The notes under the pieces: generated by a model
Databases searched by the model: none
The model's input: only the letters and a program-made list of their open reading frames with translations
What the model was told of the DNA's origin: nothing
Shown: positions 7,427-13,679 of the stretch, piece after piece
Numbering within the stretch: position 1 is the first letter of the stretch
How the letters are laid out: each line of letters begins with the position of its first letter
Translations under genes and position numbers: made by a program
DNA from: a virus
IMG/VR virus record: IMGVR_UViG_3300032118_003129
Coordinates: 1-32,130 of that record
Direction: 5' to 3' (one strand)
DNA: 32,130 nt

Positions 7427-7586
7427 TTAGTGTGTGCGTGCAAGGCTTCAAGATTCGAACGAGAAGCTAGCAGAGAGGCTGAAGAAGAGAGTATAATGTA
7501 ACTGAGAGTTAACTGAGAGGCTTCAGGAAGACAGCACACACACGCACACACACAGAGAATCACAGTAATGGAAAGGTGGAAAATGA
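7427..7586 (+). repeat. Gap with a spaced TG/CA inverted repeat
   Basis: This 160-nt gap holds GTGTGTGCGTG (7430-7440) and its exact reverse complement CACGCACACAC (7541-7551). The second copy sits inside a longer CA repeat (7535-7554). The two arms could pair across a 100-nt loop. The loop contains purine-rich repeats with GAGAGGCT and GAGAGGCTTCAGG that resemble the ribosome-site cassettes of the operon, plus only a 23-codon open frame. I see no convincing gene. Confidence 0.55.
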
Positions 7587-7898
7587 ATGTCTGGAAAAAT
7601 GAGTGAAAGCGAATTCGGAAAACGAACGGTTTCTTTCAATGAGATAGTGCAGCAGGAATGTAAATACTCTTGTTGGTTAGGGCCCGCTAAGGAACGAGGG
7701 AAGAAACCTGATAGAACACAAGAATTCGTATCGATAGACGTTTTGGATGACGCTCGCAAAGAATTCCCTATCCCAGAATGGAAACAAGAAGTGATATTCA
7801 GCGTAACTACAAAATTTACTGAAGCGTTTACCACAGATGAATGTCAACGTTTGATTAAGTGGTTTTGGAACTACTTTGGGAGCGCGGGAAAGAAATGA
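7587..7898 (+). CDS. Hypothetical protein (103 aa)
   Basis: ATG 7587 has a GGTGG-type site (7575-7579) upstream. The N-terminus is basic and polar (MSGKMSESEFGKRTVSFNEI) with two cysteines in ECKYSCWLG. The C-terminus is predicted helical and aromatic (ECQRLIKWFWNYFGSAGKK). In between, IPEWKQEVIFSVTTKFTEAF is mixed. No known domain is recognised. It begins a new run of small genes after the repeat-containing gap and overlaps a 36-codon frame by 4 nt at its end. Confidence 0.65.
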   Translation: MSGKMSESEFGKRTVSFNEIVQQECKYSCWLGPAKERGKKPDRTQEFVSIDVLDDARKEFPIPEWKQEVIFSVTTKFTEAFTTDECQRLIKWFWNYFGSAGKK

Positions 7899-8005
7899 TG
7901 GGAAAAGTCCATGCTTCTCGCACGTCGAGCCTTCTAGACGAAATTAGCCTAGCTATCCGAGGTTCACGTTTGCTTCTCATCGTTTGCTTATGGTTATGGA
8001 GGTAA
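7895..8005 (+). CDS. Micro-ORF with hydrophobic tail (36 aa), candidate
   Basis: ATG 7895 overlaps the upstream stop (ATGA). The frame encodes 36 residues, polar at first and ending RGSRLLLIVCLWLWR, a short hydrophobic tail. Its last codons form the GGAGGT (7998-8003) ribosome site of the AbrB-like gene at 8012. It could be a tiny membrane-associated peptide or a coupling leader. No family is recognised. Confidence 0.35.
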   Translation: MMGKVHASRTSSLLDEISLAIRGSRLLLIVCLWLWR

Positions 8006-8011
8006 CTGAGT

Positions 8012-8275
8012 ATGAAGAAATCTGAGCGTGAAGACGTTGAGTTGGTGCATTCTGACCATGAACCCCAAAAACCAGAGAAATTAGGGTTAGTCGCGTATTT
8101 CACGGTGCGGCGCCATTCAAGAGTGCTCTATCTCCCGCTGGATCCCACGGCCGTAAGACTGCATAGCATAGAGAAGGGTGACATCGTAAAAGCGAAGATC
8201 CTCGAGCTCCGCAAGGCGCCGAGACCAGACGAGCCCATACGCGAGCCCCCAAATGAGTGGAAGGAAGAAGAATGA
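8012..8275 (+). CDS. AbrB/SpoVT-like beta-barrel DNA-binding protein
   Basis: 87 aa. GGAGGT sits 8 nt before ATG 8012. After a charged N-terminal arm, the segment YFTVRRHSRVLYLPLDPTAV then IEKGDIVKAKILELRKAP follows the swapped-hairpin AbrB pattern (beta strand, 'RLYLP' turn, helix, 'GD-x-V-x-A-x-I' strand). Such proteins bind DNA as dimers and act as transition-state regulators or antitoxins. The C-terminal tail is proline/glutamate rich and encodes the ribosome site for the next gene. No toxin partner is evident next to it. Confidence 0.7.
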   Translation: MKKSEREDVELVHSDHEPQKPEKLGLVAYFTVRRHSRVLYLPLDPTAVRLHSIEKGDIVKAKILELRKAPRPDEPIREPPNEWKEEE

Positions 8276-8571
8276 CTTGCCTATCTTGTGAAAAGTGTCA
8301 TTCTCACGATTTCGAGCAGCTTACGCCATTCTACGACAAGGATGGGCTTAAACAAGTGTTCAAATGCAAAAACTGCGGAGAGGAAATCCACTTAGCCCCT
8401 CGCTTTTCCGGCATAATGATCGAAGGCATGGAGAACTTGGCAGCAGACGTCTATGATAACATAGGATGTATGCCTGATCGCTGGCTCTCTGAAACAATTA
8501 GACGTCTTTGGCTGGAAATTGAGGATACCAAGAAAAAGCTGTCCGAGTTTCGCGCTATATTTGGAAGGTAA
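8272..8571 (+). CDS. Zinc-ribbon protein (99 aa)
   Basis: Starts at ATG 8272 in an ATGA overlap with the AbrB-like gene, preceded by GGAAGAAG. The N-terminus MTCLSCEKCHSHDF and the following FKCKNCGEEIHL give C-x2-C pairs spaced as in a zinc ribbon (about residues 3-9 and 32-36). The C-terminal half is an amphipathic helix (SETIRRLWLEIEDTKKKLSEF) that may dimerise or form a coiled coil. Probably a regulator or adaptor. Specific function unknown. Confidence 0.75.
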   Translation: MTCLSCEKCHSHDFEQLTPFYDKDGLKQVFKCKNCGEEIHLAPRFSGIMIEGMENLAADVYDNIGCMPDRWLSETIRRLWLEIEDTKKKLSEFRAIFGR

Positions 8572-8574
8572 AAA

Positions 8575-8841
8575 ATGATGGATTTGAAACCTATCGTATT
8601 GCTTCTAGATGGCGAACGCGGTTTGGTTAGAGCGTTCATAACAAAATGTGACACTTGCCGAAGAAGCCTCATCGACAAGAAGGGACGTTTCAAATGGAGC
8701 GAAGTTGAAATCTTGGACGATGCAGTCAGACCGCTATACTTCTGCTCTAGGCAATGCAAAAAGGGTATGGAAGCAAAAATCGCGAGCAATAATGGCTACT
8801 TCCCTAATGAGAAGCTAAGGATCGAAAGCGTAGAAACGTGA
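8575..8841 (+). CDS. Small protein with CxxC/CxxxC metal-binding knuckle (88 aa)
   Basis: Starts at ATG 8575 (ATG 8578 is an equal alternative), 3 nt after the previous stop. KCDTCRRSLIDKKGRF and, 30 residues later, YFCSRQCKKGMEAK form a treble-clef or MYM/FCS-like pattern (C-x2-C ... C-x3-C). The first residues (LKPIVLLLDGERGLVRAF) look like a beta hairpin. Proteins of this kind usually bind nucleic acid or proteins. No family is assigned with certainty. Confidence 0.7.
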   Translation: MMDLKPIVLLLDGERGLVRAFITKCDTCRRSLIDKKGRFKWSEVEILDDAVRPLYFCSRQCKKGMEAKIASNNGYFPNEKLRIESVET

Positions 8842-8845
8842 AATA

Positions 8846-9040
8846 GTGAAGAGGCGCGTTGAGTTTCGGTGCGAAGAGGATCTGCTTTACAGCGTTGACG
8901 AAGCAGCAACCTTTCTCAATATGAGCCGAACGGGCCTCGTGGAACTCGCCCTCAAAACCTACCTTTCCTCCTTGCGGCAAAACAGATTTATAGGCAAAAA
9001 GAGCAAATTCAGTGGAGATCTAAATGAAACTCGAAGATGA
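8846..9040 (+). CDS. Ribbon-helix-helix DNA-binding protein
   Basis: 64 aa from GTG 8846. KRRVEFRCEEDLLYSVDEAA begins with a beta strand followed by helix A. NMSRTGLVELALKTYLSSL then supplies the turn and helix B of a ribbon-helix-helix (MetJ/Arc-type) fold. The basic C-terminal tail may contact DNA. Such proteins bind inverted or tandem operators as dimers. Candidate targets close by are the inverted repeat at 9228-9242 and the promoters at 19295 and 31349, but this is inference. A 12-codon frame (9037-9075) bridges it to the next gene by ATGA and TAATG overlaps. Confidence 0.75.
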   Translation: MKRRVEFRCEEDLLYSVDEAATFLNMSRTGLVELALKTYLSSLRQNRFIGKKSKFSGDLNETRR

Positions 9041-9074
9041 AGATCTTTAGAAAGCCGGAGAACGAGGAAGCATA

Positions 9075-9224
9075 ATGTGGGTTTGTGATGATTGTCTAGA
9101 AAATACCGATATCAAAACGGCAGTTAAAAGTCGGGGGCAGTGTGAAGTATGCGGAAAAGCCGCGCTTTGTAATGATGTAATTACCCACTTGAATGATGGT
9201 GATGAGGCAGTAGAGGAACAATAA
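9075..9224 (+). CDS. Tiny zinc-binding protein (49 aa)
   Basis: ATG 9075 has GAGGAAG (9064-9070) 4 nt upstream. The product starts MWVCDDCLENTD and continues GQCEVCGKAALC, giving two C-x2-C knuckles about 16 residues apart plus another Cys, a compact zinc ribbon. The acidic C-terminus ends DEAVEEQ. It is the last gene before the TATA box at 9247. It resembles small zinc proteins common in phage early regions, without a known function. Confidence 0.65.
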   Translation: MWVCDDCLENTDIKTAVKSRGQCEVCGKAALCNDVITHLNDGDEAVEEQ

Positions 9225-9227
9225 CTG

Positions 9228-9254
9228 TACGGTAAAACCGTAAAAGTTTAAAAG
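9228..9254 (+). promoter_or_regulatory. Archaeal-type promoter with flanking inverted repeat
   Basis: TACGGT-aaa-ACCGTA (9228-9242) is a perfect 6-bp inverted repeat. It is followed by TTTAAAAG (9247-9254), a good archaeal TATA box with an A-rich BRE just upstream. Transcription would start about 9275-9280, giving a leader of about 60 nt before the gene at 9339. The inverted repeat touches the BRE, so a regulator bound there could block or recruit transcription factors. Transcription start is inferred, not seen. Confidence 0.5.
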
Positions 9255-9338
9255 CAGACGCTTAGCTCCGTTTTCATTGCACAGGGCCTACGGGCCCAAA
9301 TTTTCACTTTCAGCCACTGCCTCTGAAGGGCAGAAGCG

Positions 9339-9608
9339 TTGAGCAACAGGATGTTTTCAAAAATGGTGCACAAACACAGTATTTTCGTGCAGCAACGACG
9401 CGCAGCGAAGCGCATCGCACTAACTAACGCTTTTGATGATGACATACTGTCCGAAATCGTGAATATCACGACAAGCGAACAGCTAAGCGTACTTCTGAAA
9501 GCAAGTTTTGAATACGTGTTACCAGGAGCAATCACAATTGAGAGGGGAGAAGTTCTGTTAGATTCTCGCGGCGAAGGAAGCTATCAGGAGAGGAGCCTAC
9601 CTGTCTAG
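9339..9608 (+). CDS. Hypothetical protein (89 aa), first gene of the second unit
   Basis: TTG 9339 is chosen because GAAGGG lies 8 nt upstream; in-frame ATGs at 9351 and 9363 are alternatives. The N-terminal part is basic (KMVHKHSIFVQQRRAAKRIAL), followed by helices (DDILSEIVNITTSEQLSVLLK) and a short strand (TIERGEVLLDS). It could be a small nucleic-acid-binding protein, but no family is recognised. The end of the gene encodes GGAGAGGAG, the ribosome site for the overlapping membrane-protein frame. Confidence 0.55.
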   Translation: MSNRMFSKMVHKHSIFVQQRRAAKRIALTNAFDDDILSEIVNITTSEQLSVLLKASFEYVLPGAITIERGEVLLDSRGEGSYQERSLPV

Positions 9609-9846
9609 TGCTGATGATTTCTGCAGCTTCGCAAAGAAGAATCCCCGATGCCCCTATGTTACTCTCATCCAAGATTGTAAGGCGAAGATTGACAGGATTG
9701 AGACGGCTCTAATCGGTGAAGACATGAAAAGTGGCTTAGTTGCAGACGTCAACAGCATGAAGAGCACTTGGCGTGCCATTCAGCCATACGTGCTCGTTGC
9801 CGCAACAGCTTTCTTTACGTGGCTTGCATCTCATATTCACTGGTGA
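9601..9846 (+). CDS. C-terminal tail-anchored small protein, likely non-AUG (CTG) start
   Basis: The frame codes for LSSADDFCSFAKKNPRCPYV and ends QPYVLVAATAFFTWLASHIHW, one C-terminal membrane segment. The middle (KAKIDRIETALIGEDMKSGL) matches the helical layout of small phage XhlA-like membrane proteins. No ATG, GTG or TTG exists between the in-frame stop at 9559 and residue 42 (ATG 9724). GGAGAGGAG (9587-9595) lies 5 nt before CTG 9601, so CTG is the best start. If ATG 9724 were used, only 40 residues would remain. Role unknown; membrane localisation is inferred. Confidence 0.55.
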   Translation: MSSADDFCSFAKKNPRCPYVTLIQDCKAKIDRIETALIGEDMKSGLVADVNSMKSTWRAIQPYVLVAATAFFTWLASHIHW

Positions 9847-9853
9847 AGACTCG

Positions 9854-9916
9854 TTGACAGAAGATGAAGAGGATGAACAATTCAATCCTGAAGATTATCC
9901 GGATGAAGAACTTTGA
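9854..9916 (+). CDS. Acidic micro-ORF (20 aa), candidate leader
   Basis: TTG 9854 starts 7 nt after the previous stop, with GGTGA as a possible ribosome site. The 20-residue product is almost all acidic (TEDEEDEQFNPEDYPDEEL). Its stop overlaps the TTG start of the ParB-like gene (TTGA, 9913-9916). It may merely pass ribosomes to that gene. It might instead be an acidic N-terminal piece of the ParB gene, but that would require a frameshift. Confidence 0.3.
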   Translation: MTEDEEDEQFNPEDYPDEEL

Positions 9917-10467
9917 GCGAAGCAATTCAGATCCCACCTGTAGAGCTTGTTGACATTGCAAGCCTCAAAACAGACGGGCAGAACCCGAACAAAATGAGCG
10001 AGAAGCAACATAAAGCACTCAGAGAGTCGATCCTGCGTTACGGGTTCATCGTGCCAATCATCACAAACAAGGACCTCTTAATCGCTGATGGAGAGCAACG
10101 TTGGCAAGAAGCTAAAGCGCTGGGCATGAAGCAGGTTCAAATTGTCAGGCTTCCCGTTGAAGACGTTGATAGGCGGCTGCTCCGGCAAGTTTTGAATAAG
10201 CTCAAGGGAGAACACGAGCCCAGGGCAGATGCTGAAGAATTCAAGCGAATCATCGATGCTGGACGCGAAGAGGACCTGAAGAGGCTACTGACGCTGTCAG
10301 ACCAGAGCATTAACCGCTCGCTCAAACGCCTCCAGGATGAAGAAGGCAGTATGAGATTCAAAGAAACCTGGGAAGTCGTCATAGAATGCGAGACTGAGAA
10401 GCAGCAAGAAGAGACCTACAAGAAACTCGTTGAGCAGGGGTTTAAGTGCCGAGTTTTGACGTTGTAA
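9913..10467 (+). CDS. ParB-fold protein paired with an ABC-GNAT enzyme
   Basis: 184 aa. The ParB N-terminal domain runs from VELVDIASLKTDGQNPNKMS through the signature IADGEQRWQEAKALG (57-71) and ends with QIVRLPVEDVDRRLLRQVLN. The rest is helical and lacks the usual HTH, and the C-terminus (TWEVVIECETEKQQEETYKK) looks like an added alpha/beta module. Because only the ParB catalytic fold is kept, it may work as an enzyme (nuclease or CTPase) more than as a centromere binder. It overlaps the ABC-GNAT gene by 22 nt, implying a joint function. Confidence 0.82.
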   Translation: MSEAIQIPPVELVDIASLKTDGQNPNKMSEKQHKALRESILRYGFIVPIITNKDLLIADGEQRWQEAKALGMKQVQIVRLPVEDVDRRLLRQVLNKLKGEHEPRADAEEFKRIIDAGREEDLKRLLTLSDQSINRSLKRLQDEEGSMRFKETWEVVIECETEKQQEETYKKLVEQGFKCRVLTL

Positions 10468-11531
10468 GGACCTGGGAGAACCCCGAATCCTTCCGAGCTC
10501 AATCTATCGTAGGCTCATTCACGCTGTTAGACTGCAAGCTTGAGAAGCGTTTCAAAGGGTCCTTGCAGATAGAGGATGAGCCTTGGCAGATCGGCGTAAT
10601 CGTGGGCCGCAGCGGCACTGGCAAGACAAGCATAGCCCAAGAGCTTTTCGCAGATGCTTACATCAGCCGGTTTGACTACACGCATAAGAGCATCCTGGAC
10701 GATTTTCCCGAAAGCCTATCAGTTGGAGACATTACAAGGGCTCTCTGCAGCGTCGGCTTCGCAAGCCCTCCGGACTGGCTTAAAAGTTACGAGCAGCTGA
10801 GCCAAGGAGAGAAAATGCGTGTCGACATCGCACGGGCCCTAATGCTCGAGCAGCCTCTGATCGTGTTTGACGAGTTCACAAGCGTTGTGGACCGAGAAGT
10901 CGCGCAAGTTTCAGCATTTGCCATCTCCAAAGCTATAAGAAAATCACAGAAGAAATTCATTGCAGTAACGTGCCACTATGACGTTGTTGACTGGCTGGAG
11001 CCGGACTGGGTCTTCACTACAGACGCGATGGAATTCAGTAAAAAAAAAAGACAGAGACCAAAAATTGACCTCGACATTCATAGGTGCAGCGGAAGTCTCT
11101 GGCAACAGTTTAGGCAATATCATTATCTAAACAGTGACCTCAGCCCCTTCACCAAGAATTATATTGCACTCTACAAAGGCAAGCCCGTAGCATTCATAGC
11201 AATCATGAAAGTGAAGATGAGCGCGCTCTATTACCGCGTCAGCAGGCTTGTGGTCCTCCCGGATTATCAGGGCATAGGCGTCGGCAAGCGCCTCCTAAAC
11301 TGGATGGCAGAATACTACACGTCAAGAACAGGGCTTCCCTTCACAATCATAACTAGCAACCCGCAACTAATCCGGGGCAATTTGGAAGGCTGGAAGATCA
11401 TGCACGTAGGCCGAGGCCAAAGAATTGACTCTCGAAACCTGGCTCATCCGTACACTGCTTCAAGCGAGAAGCGAATAACAGTCTCGCTACGTTATTTGGG
11501 CCAAAATGTGCGACTGAAAAGTCGCATCTAG
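10446..11531 (+). CDS. ABC-type ATPase fused to a GNAT acyltransferase (COG2401-like)
   Basis: 361 aa from GTG 10446. The ATPase half has Walker A GRSGTGKTS (54-62), the ABC signature LSQGEKMRVDIARAL (118-132), Walker B LIVFDE (138-143) with a catalytic Glu, and the switch histidine in TCHYD (177). It has no transmembrane part, so it is not a transporter. The GNAT half (about 205-345) contains the acyl-CoA loop RLVVLPDYQGIGVGKRLL (267-284). Archaeal and phage proteins with this fusion are grouped as COG2401. GNAT proteins in phages include Mom-type DNA modifiers, so base modification is one possible role. This is an inference from family and neighbour, not shown. It directly precedes the packaging genes. 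Confidence 0.88.
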   Translation: MPSFDVVRTWENPESFRAQSIVGSFTLLDCKLEKRFKGSLQIEDEPWQIGVIVGRSGTGKTSIAQELFADAYISRFDYTHKSILDDFPESLSVGDITRALCSVGFASPPDWLKSYEQLSQGEKMRVDIARALMLEQPLIVFDEFTSVVDREVAQVSAFAISKAIRKSQKKFIAVTCHYDVVDWLEPDWVFTTDAMEFSKKKRQRPKIDLDIHRCSGSLWQQFRQYHYLNSDLSPFTKNYIALYKGKPVAFIAIMKVKMSALYYRVSRLVVLPDYQGIGVGKRLLNWMAEYYTSRTGLPFTIITSNPQLIRGNLEGWKIMHVGRGQRIDSRNLAHPYTASSEKRITVSLRYLGQNVRLKSRI

Positions 11532-11742
11532 AGGGGGTTGAACAGTAATTTTAAGAGGAGAGCACTACCAACGCCGGTTTGCTTGCGACACAAAAACAGA
11601 GTTGATAGCGCCCTTCCTCAACTATACGGTTACGGGGTTGGCAAGATAAGGTTTATTCTGGAAAGGAGACCATGGATAACGTTCTGTTAAATCGCAGCGG
11701 GCGCGTTATTCGCCAGAAAAGGCGAATTTAGGGGGTAGGCAC
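11532..11742 (+). other. Spacer upstream of terS, possible packaging-site or control region
   Basis: About 210 nt between the ABC-GNAT gene and terS. It holds an open 50-codon frame from TTG 11538 (GGGGG directly abuts the start). It also holds a 19-codon frame from ATG 11672 with GGAAAGGAG only 3 nt upstream. A hairpin with 7-bp arms, ATTCGCC-agaaaa-GGCGAAT (11708-11727), is followed by GGGGGT. Neither frame is convincing. The position next to the terminase genes suits a cos or pac site, which is inference only. Confidence 0.4.
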
Positions 11743-12225
11743 CTGGATAAGCAGCTGTTGGAAAGGCGGACGAAGATGCTGCAGCAGCACCTTATGGGCA
11801 TACCCTTGAAGCTGATAATAGAGAATCTTGAGAAAGAATCTGACGTAACTGCTAAGCATCTTTATCATGATTGGGAGCGGCGGCGACAGTGGATTCCGCA
11901 GGTCGTGCGGCTTGACGATCCGACTCTGTTACATTGCTTTGTTGAGGGTGCCAGGTCTGTCTTGCCGAAAACTTGGCTTCTCCTACAGGACACTGATAAT
12001 GACTTCGTGAAACTGGGAGCTTTGAAGCTGATCAAGGAGACTAACATTCAAGTGCTCGAGGTCCTGCAGAGTGTTGGCGCCGTAGAAAAGAAGCCTGAGC
12101 AACTGAATCTGTTAAGCTTAAACTTCGGGTTTGAAGCTGACCCTGACTTGAAGAAAGCACTTATGGAAGAGGCTGAGCGGCAGAGGAAAGAACGTGACCA
12201 GCAGCCCCCAGTCCAACCAGCTTAA
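11743..12225 (+). CDS. terS: Terminase small subunit
   Basis: About 160 aa. The N-terminal helix-turn-helix (ERRTKMLQQHLMGIPLKLII, then VTAKHLYHDWERRRQW) is the DNA-binding part expected of a packaging recognition subunit. The following helical region (VEGARSVLPKTWLLLQDTDN) and charged tail support oligomer formation. It lies directly before, and overlaps by 32 nt, the large terminase gene. Start: CTG 11743 has GGGGGT 6 nt upstream and extends the conserved helix with DKQLL. The first standard codon, TTG 11758, has no ribosome site. Identity rests on position and fold more than on a diagnostic motif. Confidence 0.75.
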   Translation: MDKQLLERRTKMLQQHLMGIPLKLIIENLEKESDVTAKHLYHDWERRRQWIPQVVRLDDPTLLHCFVEGARSVLPKTWLLLQDTDNDFVKLGALKLIKETNIQVLEVLQSVGAVEKKPEQLNLLSLNFGFEADPDLKKALMEEAERQRKERDQQPPVQPA

Positions 12226-13462
12226 GTTTATGCAGTATTGCCCGCACAAGGAACAGTTGAAGTTTCACGCGGGCATGGGCGTCTATAGTCAACGTGCACT
12301 TTCCTGCGGAACAGGCGCTGGGAAAACATTATCCGGCCTCTTTGAGGATATCCGCTGGGCTCGGGCTTATCCAGGTAGCGTCGGCTTCATCTTTTCACCG
12401 ACTTATCCTATGATGCGCCGCACGATCTTCCAGACGCTTGAGTCGCCGCTTCTCCTCGGCTGCAGATACCCCTTCAGTGACAATCCACTCATTCGAGGGT
12501 TCAGCCGAAAAGATATGCGGCTTAACTGGAAAAATGATAGTGAATGGTGGTTCGTTAGTCTCACGGACCCCGAAAACGCTGAGGGTGCAAACATTGACTA
12601 CGCTCACATTGACGAAGCAAGACTGATTCACCATTTCAACCTATCTTGGCTTACCGTCATCCGGAGACTCCGCGGAAGTGGTCGCTGCAAAGTCTCAGTA
12701 GACCCGGGAATATGGATAACGACAACGCCTGACACTCCAGGCAGCGAACTCTTCAATGCCGTCGAAAATCCCATCACGAAGAGTCCCAACTGCCGGCTAT
12801 ATCGCTGGAGCATATATGATAACCCCAAGCTGCCCAAAGATTTCATAACTGAAATTGTCCGTACGCATACAGGGGGCTTCGCGGACCGCTTTGTCTACGG
12901 CCGCTTTGCAGCAGTCGGCGCAGGCAGCTTCGGATTTGACGCAACAATACACCTACGCGAAATCGACCCTAGACTCTTGAAGGAGATCCGTTATGGCGTA
13001 GATTTTGGCTGGACCAACCCGACGGCCATAGTAGCCCTAGGCTATGACGGTGATGGCAGAGTCTGGGTCTTCGACGAAGTGTATCAACGCCAGATGAGGC
13101 AAGAAGACATTGTCCAAGCACTAATAGAATTGCGGCAGAAGTATGGTGAAGGCGAAGTCCTCTGCGACCCGAGCAATCCCGAGACGATTGATGCGCTACG
13201 CCGAGCAGAATTGAACGCAAGCGGCTACCATGCGAAACGCGAAGACGGCCTCCGCGAGTTTGGCGGCAGATTCGCCAAAGCAGGAGATGAACAACCCCGA
13301 ATCTTCGTCAGCAAACTATGTGTGAACCTCACGAGCGAGCTGTTAGAGTATCGAGAGGACGTGAAAGAGAACGATCACGCAGTCGACGCAACTCGCTACG
13401 CCCTGAAACTAGGCCCCTCAGACGAAGTTACTAGGGCCCGTTTTCTTCCCTTCAGACGCTAA
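12194..13462 (+). CDS. terL: Terminase large subunit (packaging ATPase/nuclease)
   Basis: 422 aa from GTG 12194. Walker A is SCGTGAGKT (37-45) and Walker B plus catalytic Glu is DYAHIDEA (135-142). The C-terminal RNase H-like nuclease has Asp270 (GVDFGWTNP), Asp325 (LCDPSNPE) and the DHAVDATRYA motif (394-403), all metal-binding positions. The enzyme drives DNA into the prohead and cuts it. Length fits the family. It overlaps terS and precedes the portal gene, as usual in tailed viruses. No frameshift or missing residue is seen. Confidence 0.95.
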   Translation: MTSSPQSNQLKFMQYCPHKEQLKFHAGMGVYSQRALSCGTGAGKTLSGLFEDIRWARAYPGSVGFIFSPTYPMMRRTIFQTLESPLLLGCRYPFSDNPLIRGFSRKDMRLNWKNDSEWWFVSLTDPENAEGANIDYAHIDEARLIHHFNLSWLTVIRRLRGSGRCKVSVDPGIWITTTPDTPGSELFNAVENPITKSPNCRLYRWSIYDNPKLPKDFITEIVRTHTGGFADRFVYGRFAAVGAGSFGFDATIHLREIDPRLLKEIRYGVDFGWTNPTAIVALGYDGDGRVWVFDEVYQRQMRQEDIVQALIELRQKYGEGEVLCDPSNPETIDALRRAELNASGYHAKREDGLREFGGRFAKAGDEQPRIFVSKLCVNLTSELLEYREDVKENDHAVDATRYALKLGPSDEVTRARFLPFRR

Positions 13463-13494
13463 TCAAGGTGAACAGATGAACAGAGGTGAGCAGG

Positions 13495-13677
13495 ATGGTA
13501 GATGAGTATCAGTCCCCCGTGTTCTACATGAGCGATAAAGAGAAGCTTGTGAAGACGCTTGGGATTCAATTGAACTGTGAACCGAAGGACATTAAAATTC
13601 TCGTCAACGGGGTCGACATCAGCAAGACCCTCATAATCGACAGCGTCGTCATCACGATCGAGAAGAAAAGTGCGTAA
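13495..13677 (+). CDS. Hypothetical small protein between terL and portal (60 aa)
   Basis: ATG 13495 is preferred over GTG 13486 because GAGGTG is 5 nt upstream of the ATG. The sequence begins MVDEYQSPVFYMSDKEKLVK and ends with a strand-rich stretch (ILVNGVDISKTLIIDSVVIT) and a basic tail. It looks like a small beta-grasp or hairpin protein. No known family. Its place between terminase and portal suggests a packaging or head accessory function, but this is only by position. Confidence 0.7.
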   Translation: MVDEYQSPVFYMSDKEKLVKTLGIQLNCEPKDIKILVNGVDISKTLIIDSVVITIEKKSA

Positions 13678-13679
13678 CT

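Noticed and set aside
7535-7554. CRISPR-like or tandem array in the CA-rich segment
   Set aside because: It is a dinucleotide run with a single inverted counterpart; there are no repeat-spacer units anywhere in the window.
9229-9253. Bacterial sigma-70 type promoter reading of the AT-rich stretch
   Set aside because: No -35/-10 pair with correct spacing; the TTTAAAAG box with an A-rich BRE fits an archaeal promoter better.
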